From assembly GCA_020216895.1 (NCBI GenBank), contig JAIWOM010000055.1:1-8511 (forward strand): DNA of 8,511 bases. The letters run 5' to 3'. A model generated the notes under the pieces. That model had not been told where the DNA came from. It did not search any database and saw only the letters and a program-made list of their open reading frames with translations. The stretch comes from Microcella sp. (GTDB lineage: Bacteria > Actinomycetota > Actinomycetes > Actinomycetales > Microbacteriaceae). A program made the position numbers and the translations under genes. Positions 6,143 to 8,511 of this stretch are shown piece by piece (the first letter of the stretch is position 1; each line of letters opens with the position of its first letter).

Positions 6143-6245
6143 TGATCTCACCTCTTCCGTTCGGTTTCGTGCATAATAATGCCTTGATGCAGGTTTTACG
6201 CAAGTAGGCCGGCGCGTACCGTTCAATGACGATCGAAAGGCAGCC
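6143..6245. promoter_or_regulatory. Divergent control region between demethylase operon and permease
   Basis: This 103-nt spacer is clearly more AT-rich than its surroundings. Toward the demethylase genes (minus strand) a -10-like TATTAT lies at 6178-6173 and an overlapping CATTAT at 6181-6176. TTGCGT at 6203-6198 is a possible -35, 16 nt from CATTAT, and GAGGTGA precedes the ATG. Toward the permease, TTTTAC (6194-6199) and TACCGT (6217-6222) are 17 nt apart but weak; GAAAGG (6235-6240) is its ribosome site, 5 nt before the ATG at 6246. Two inverted repeats share the same 5-12-5 geometry: TGCAT-N12-ATGCA (6170-6191) and TACGC-N12-GCGTA (6197-6218). They overlap the promoter-like elements and are candidate operators, perhaps for the GntR protein. 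No GntR consensus of the TGGT/ACCA type is obvious. Confidence 0.55.
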
Positions 6246-7769
6246 ATGAGCCAGACACCTCCCCAGCCGACGACGCTGGGCGACGGCGAGCACCTCGAGG
6301 TGCTCGGATACGACGACACCTTCCAGCGCTCCATGAGCCTCTGGGCGAACTTCGCCCTCGGCTTCACGTACCTCTCGCCCATCGTGGGCGTCTACTCGCT
6401 CTTCGCGCTGTCGCTCAGCGTCGGCGGGCCGCCCTCCATCTGGTGGATCTTCATCGTCGGCGCCGGGCAGCTGCTCGTCGCCCTCGTCTTCGGCGAGGTC
6501 GTCTCGCAGTACCCGATCCACGGCGGCATCTACCCCTGGGCCCGGCGCCTATGGGGCCGCCGCTACGCCTGGCTCGCCGGATGGGTCTACATCTGGGCGA
6601 TGATCGTCACGGTCACCGCTGTGGCCGAGTACGGGGCGGGCTTCGCCGCCAGCCTCATCGGGATCGAGTCGAACGCGACCTCGAACCTGCTGATCACCCT
6701 CGCGCTGCTGCTGCTCGCCCTGGGCATCAACTTCTCGGGCACCAAGTGGCTCGCCCGCGTGGCCCGCATCGGCCTCGCCGCTGAACTCGTCGGCGTCATC
6801 GGCCTCGGGCTCTACCTGCTGATCTTCCAGCGCCGCAACGACTTCAGCGTCTTCTTCGACTCGATGGGGGTGGAGGGCGACGGCACGTACCTCGCCGCGT
6901 TCTTCGGTGCGGCGCTCGCCGGCCTGTTCCTCTTCTACGGGTTCGAGGCCTGCGGCGATGTCGCCGAGGAGGTCGCGCAGCCCGCGCGCCGCATCCCGGT
7001 CGCGATGATCCTGACGATCCTCGTCGGTGGCGTCTCCGCGCTGTTCTCGTTCAGCGGCTACGTGCTCGCGGCACCGAACCTGCAGGAGATCGTCTCCGGG
7101 GCCGATGCCGACCCGATCCCGAGCATCCTCGAGGCCACGCTCGGCCCGGTCGGAGCGAAGGTCTTCCTCGCCATCACCGTCACCGCGTTCATCTCGTGCG
7201 TGCTGAGCCTCCAGGCCGCGGCCAGCCGCCTCCTGTTCGCCTTCGGCCGCGACGGCATGCTGCCCGGCCACCGCTGGCTGGCGAAGGTCTCGCCGCGCAA
7301 CAAGGTGCCCGCCAACGCCCTGATCGTCGCCTGCACCATCCCGGCGATCATCGCCGTTCTGGTGTGGATCAACGCCGACCTGCTCGTTCCGGTCACCGCG
7401 TTCGCCGTGCTCGGCATCTACGTCGCGTTCCAGATGGTCGTGCTCGGCGCGCTCCGCCAGCGCGTCAAGGGCTGGCGCCCGGCCGGCCCGTTCTCGCTGG
7501 GCCGCGCTGGCTTCATCGTGAACGTGCTCGCGCTCGCCTACGGCATCTTCGCGATGTACCTGCTCGCGCAGCCCGGCGCGTCGGGCGACTTCTTCACCGA
7601 CTGGGTGGTGCTCATCGGCCTCGGCGTCGTGGCCGTCACGGGTCTCGCCTACCTGCTGATCGCGCGGCCCGAGCGCGGGTCGACCGCGCCCGAGGGCGAC
7701 GCGATCGCGGTGGCCGACGAGATCCGCCGCCGCACGGGAGCGATCCCGACGGTCTCCCGCGAGTCCTGA
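6246..7769 (+). CDS. APC-superfamily amino acid/amine permease
   Basis: 507-residue secondary transporter with about 12 hydrophobic segments between residues 33 and 473 and cytoplasmic, hydrophilic ends. Family motifs include the N-terminal FALGFTYLSPIVGVYSLF stretch (36-53), GEVVSQYPIHGGIYPWA after the second segment (83-99), a mid-protein GFEACGDVAEEV (232-243), and SRLLFAFGRDGMLP (327-340). These fit the APC superfamily and look closest to the amino acid/choline (ACT) subgroup, which takes up amino acids, choline, GABA or similar compounds by cation or proton coupling. The ATG at 6246 has GAAAGG 5 nt upstream. It is divergent from the N-demethylase operon across a shared 103-nt spacer, so it probably imports the demethylase substrate, such as an N-methylated amine or amino acid. 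The exact substrate cannot be read from the sequence. A strong stem-loop follows the stop. Confidence 0.9.
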   Translation: MSQTPPQPTTLGDGEHLEVLGYDDTFQRSMSLWANFALGFTYLSPIVGVYSLFALSLSVGGPPSIWWIFIVGAGQLLVALVFGEVVSQYPIHGGIYPWARRLWGRRYAWLAGWVYIWAMIVTVTAVAEYGAGFAASLIGIESNATSNLLITLALLLLALGINFSGTKWLARVARIGLAAELVGVIGLGLYLLIFQRRNDFSVFFDSMGVEGDGTYLAAFFGAALAGLFLFYGFEACGDVAEEVAQPARRIPVAMILTILVGGVSALFSFSGYVLAAPNLQEIVSGADADPIPSILEATLGPVGAKVFLAITVTAFISCVLSLQAAASRLLFAFGRDGMLPGHRWLAKVSPRNKVPANALIVACTIPAIIAVLVWINADLLVPVTAFAVLGIYVAFQMVVLGALRQRVKGWRPAGPFSLGRAGFIVNVLALAYGIFAMYLLAQPGASGDFFTDWVVLIGLGVVAVTGLAYLLIARPERGSTAPEGDAIAVADEIRRRTGAIPTVSRES

Positions 7770-7775
7770 CGGCGA

Positions 7776-7817
7776 GCGCCCTTCCGGCCGTAACCACGAT
7801 CACGGCCGGAAGGGCGC
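7776..7817. terminator. Bidirectional stem-loop terminator
   Basis: A perfect 16-bp inverted repeat (7776-7791 with 7802-7817) encloses a 10-nt loop. It sits between the convergent stops of the permease (7769) and the DUF4229 gene (7826). There is no T-run on either side, as is common for hairpins ending genes in high-GC actinobacteria. It could stop transcription from both directions. Confidence 0.75.
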
Positions 7818-7825
7818 CGTCGTGT

Positions 7826-8101
7826 CTACGGGGTGGGGGACGACGGTGAGGAGGAGGTCGGATCCGCGGCGGCGTCCTCGGCCTCCGCGTCCGGGTCAGC
7901 AGCCGGCTTCTCGCGGCGCGCGGCGAGGTCGAGCGCCACGGCGTCGCGCAGCGTGCCGAAGAAGATGTACGACACGGTCATGGCGATGATCGAGGCCACG
8001 ATGGCGGCCCACCACCAGTCGAGCTGGATGGCCATCAGCACTCCGAAGGTGACGCCGAACAGGCCGAGGCGCAGCAGTGTGTACTGGATCCAGGGGCTCA
8101 C
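7826..8101 (-). CDS. DUF4229-domain small membrane protein
   Basis: 91-residue protein with two predicted membrane helices (about 8-27 and 29-50) joined by a very short turn, then a basic/hydrophobic patch (RDAVALDLAARREK, 52-65) and an acidic, Ser/Pro-rich disordered tail. The pattern RLGLFGVTFG near the start and SYIFFGTLRDAVA after the second helix match what I know of DUF4229, a family of unknown function in actinobacteria, often found beside menaquinone genes. The GTG start at 8101 is 6 nt downstream of a minus-strand TAGACT and has no Shine-Dalgarno, so a leaderless transcript is likely. It is convergent with the permease and divergent from the PLDc_N gene, with a 61-nt spacer. Function cannot be inferred. 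Confidence 0.85.
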   Translation of the reverse strand: MSPWIQYTLLRLGLFGVTFGVLMAIQLDWWWAAIVASIIAMTVSYIFFGTLRDAVALDLAARREKPAADPDAEAEDAAADPTSSSPSSPTP

Positions 8102-8107
8102 CCGATC

Positions 8108-8113
8108 AGTCTA
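8108..8113 (-). promoter_or_regulatory. -10 element for leaderless DUF4229 transcript
   Basis: Reading the minus strand, TAGACT is followed after 6 nt by the GTG at 8101. It is identical to the element before menA. No -35 element is clear. Confidence 0.6.
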
Positions 8114-8150
8114 CGAGCGCCCTCTCGGTGCCCGCCCAGAAGCCCAGGCC

Positions 8151-8156
8151 TACACT
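8151..8156 (+). promoter_or_regulatory. -10 element for leaderless PLDc_N transcript
   Basis: TACACT lies 6 nt before the ATG at 8163, with no Shine-Dalgarno in between, so transcription probably starts at the start codon. Together with the element at 8108-8113, two divergent promoters share the 61-nt spacer. Confidence 0.6.
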
Positions 8157-8162
8157 CGAAGC

Positions 8163-8511
8163 ATGACCCGCCTCCTGATCGTGCTCGTCGTGGTCGCTGT
8201 CGCCTTCACGGTGTACACGCTCGTCGACGTGCTGCTGACCGAGCGCGCGCGGGTCCGGGCGTTCCCGAAGCCGGTCTGGGCCATCGGCGTCGTGCTGCTG
8301 CCGGTGATCGGCGGAGTGCTGTGGCTCGCGGTCGGCAAGGCCCGCCGCCGCGGCGGCGTCGCCCGGCCCATCGCGCCCGACGACGACCCGACCTTCCTGC
8401 GCACGCTCTCGGCGGAGGAGCTCGCCAAGCGCGCCGAGCAGGATGAGCGTCTGCGCCGCCTCGAGCAGGAGCTCGCAGACCTCGACGATGACCCTCCCGC
8501 CGCCCCCGAGC
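8163..8511 (+). CDS. PLDc_N-domain (phospholipase D N-terminal-like) membrane protein, 3'-truncated by window edge
   Basis: 116 residues are visible before the window ends in frame. Two membrane helices (about 3-24 and 38-58) flank a short basic loop containing DVLLTERARVRAFPKPVWA (22-40), the pattern of the PLDc_N domain, in which an Asp, a basic stretch and a KxxW-like element precede the second helix. An Arg-rich stretch and a charged region follow, with a probable coiled coil at about 82-108 (SAEEL to LADLD). Stand-alone PLDc_N proteins of this size have no phospholipase catalytic HKD motif, and their function is unknown. The start is fixed by TACACT 6 nt upstream (leaderless). It is divergent from DUF4229, a pairing I remember from related genomes. 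Probably nearly complete, since such proteins are usually about 120-140 residues. Confidence 0.83.
   Translation, partial: MTRLLIVLVVVAVAFTVYTLVDVLLTERARVRAFPKPVWAIGVVLLPVIGGVLWLAVGKARRRGGVARPIAPDDDPTFLRTLSAEELAKRAEQDERLRRLEQELADLDDDPPAAPE

Noticed and set aside
6143..6382. N-terminal extension of the DmmA-like protein by 80 residues
   Set aside because: The extension would read antisense through the permease start and the control region; the ATG at 6142 has a strong Shine-Dalgarno and the conserved protein begins there.
8150..8428. 92-codon minus-strand open frame over the PLDc_N gene
   Set aside because: It is a Ser/Thr/Arg-rich shadow of the plus-strand gene, which has two membrane helices and a leaderless promoter element.
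1..8511. CRISPR array, tRNA, rRNA, insertion sequence or attachment site
   Set aside because: I saw no spaced direct repeats, no cloverleaf-like sequence, no transposase or integrase frame and no terminal inverted repeats in either strand.

Overview
The window is very GC-rich, uses GTG as well as ATG starts, and carries leaderless -10 signals (TAGACT or TACACT 6-7 nt before the start codon). With the menE-menA pair and the DUF4229 / PLDc_N gene pair, this points to a high-GC actinobacterium, most likely of the Microbacteriaceae type. The assignment is by pattern and was not searched.

Layout. (1) 2-1853, plus strand: end of the menaquinone locus, with a 5'-truncated menE (o-succinylbenzoate-CoA ligase) and complete menA (DHNA polyprenyltransferase). 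(2) 1850-6142, minus strand, read right to left: DmmA-family subunit (5537-6142), FMN/2Fe-2S reductase of the PDR/VanB type (4569-5540), haem-dependent oxidative N-demethylase alpha-type protein (DUF3445; 3468-4559), FadR-type GntR regulator (2633-3373), and a soluble stand-alone Cache-domain protein (1850-2605). (3) 6246-7769, plus strand: an APC-superfamily permease divergent from the demethylase genes, separated from them by a 103-nt control region with AT-rich promoter-like sequence. (4) 7776-7817: a perfect 16-bp stem-loop between convergent genes. (5) 7826-8511: DUF4229 membrane protein (minus) and, divergently, a PLDc_N-domain membrane protein that runs off the right edge.

How the genes may work together. 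Blocks 2 and 3 look like one catabolic module. The permease would import a methylated amine or related compound. The haem protein, reductase and DmmA-like subunit would remove a methyl group oxidatively as formaldehyde with electrons from NAD(P)H. The GntR protein would control the genes. The Cache protein would bind a ligand inside the cell. Its pocket residues match most of the known Cache amino-acid/amine motif but lack the carboxylate-binding arginine, which would suit an amine. The tetrahydrofolate-binding subunit of the characterised dimethylamine demethylase is not present here.

The module sits between menA and DUF4229/PLDc_N, which I remember as neighbours in related genomes. Its enzyme genes use strong Shine-Dalgarno sites, while the flanking genes look leaderless. 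Both points suggest insertion of an accessory module into a conserved chromosomal neighbourhood.
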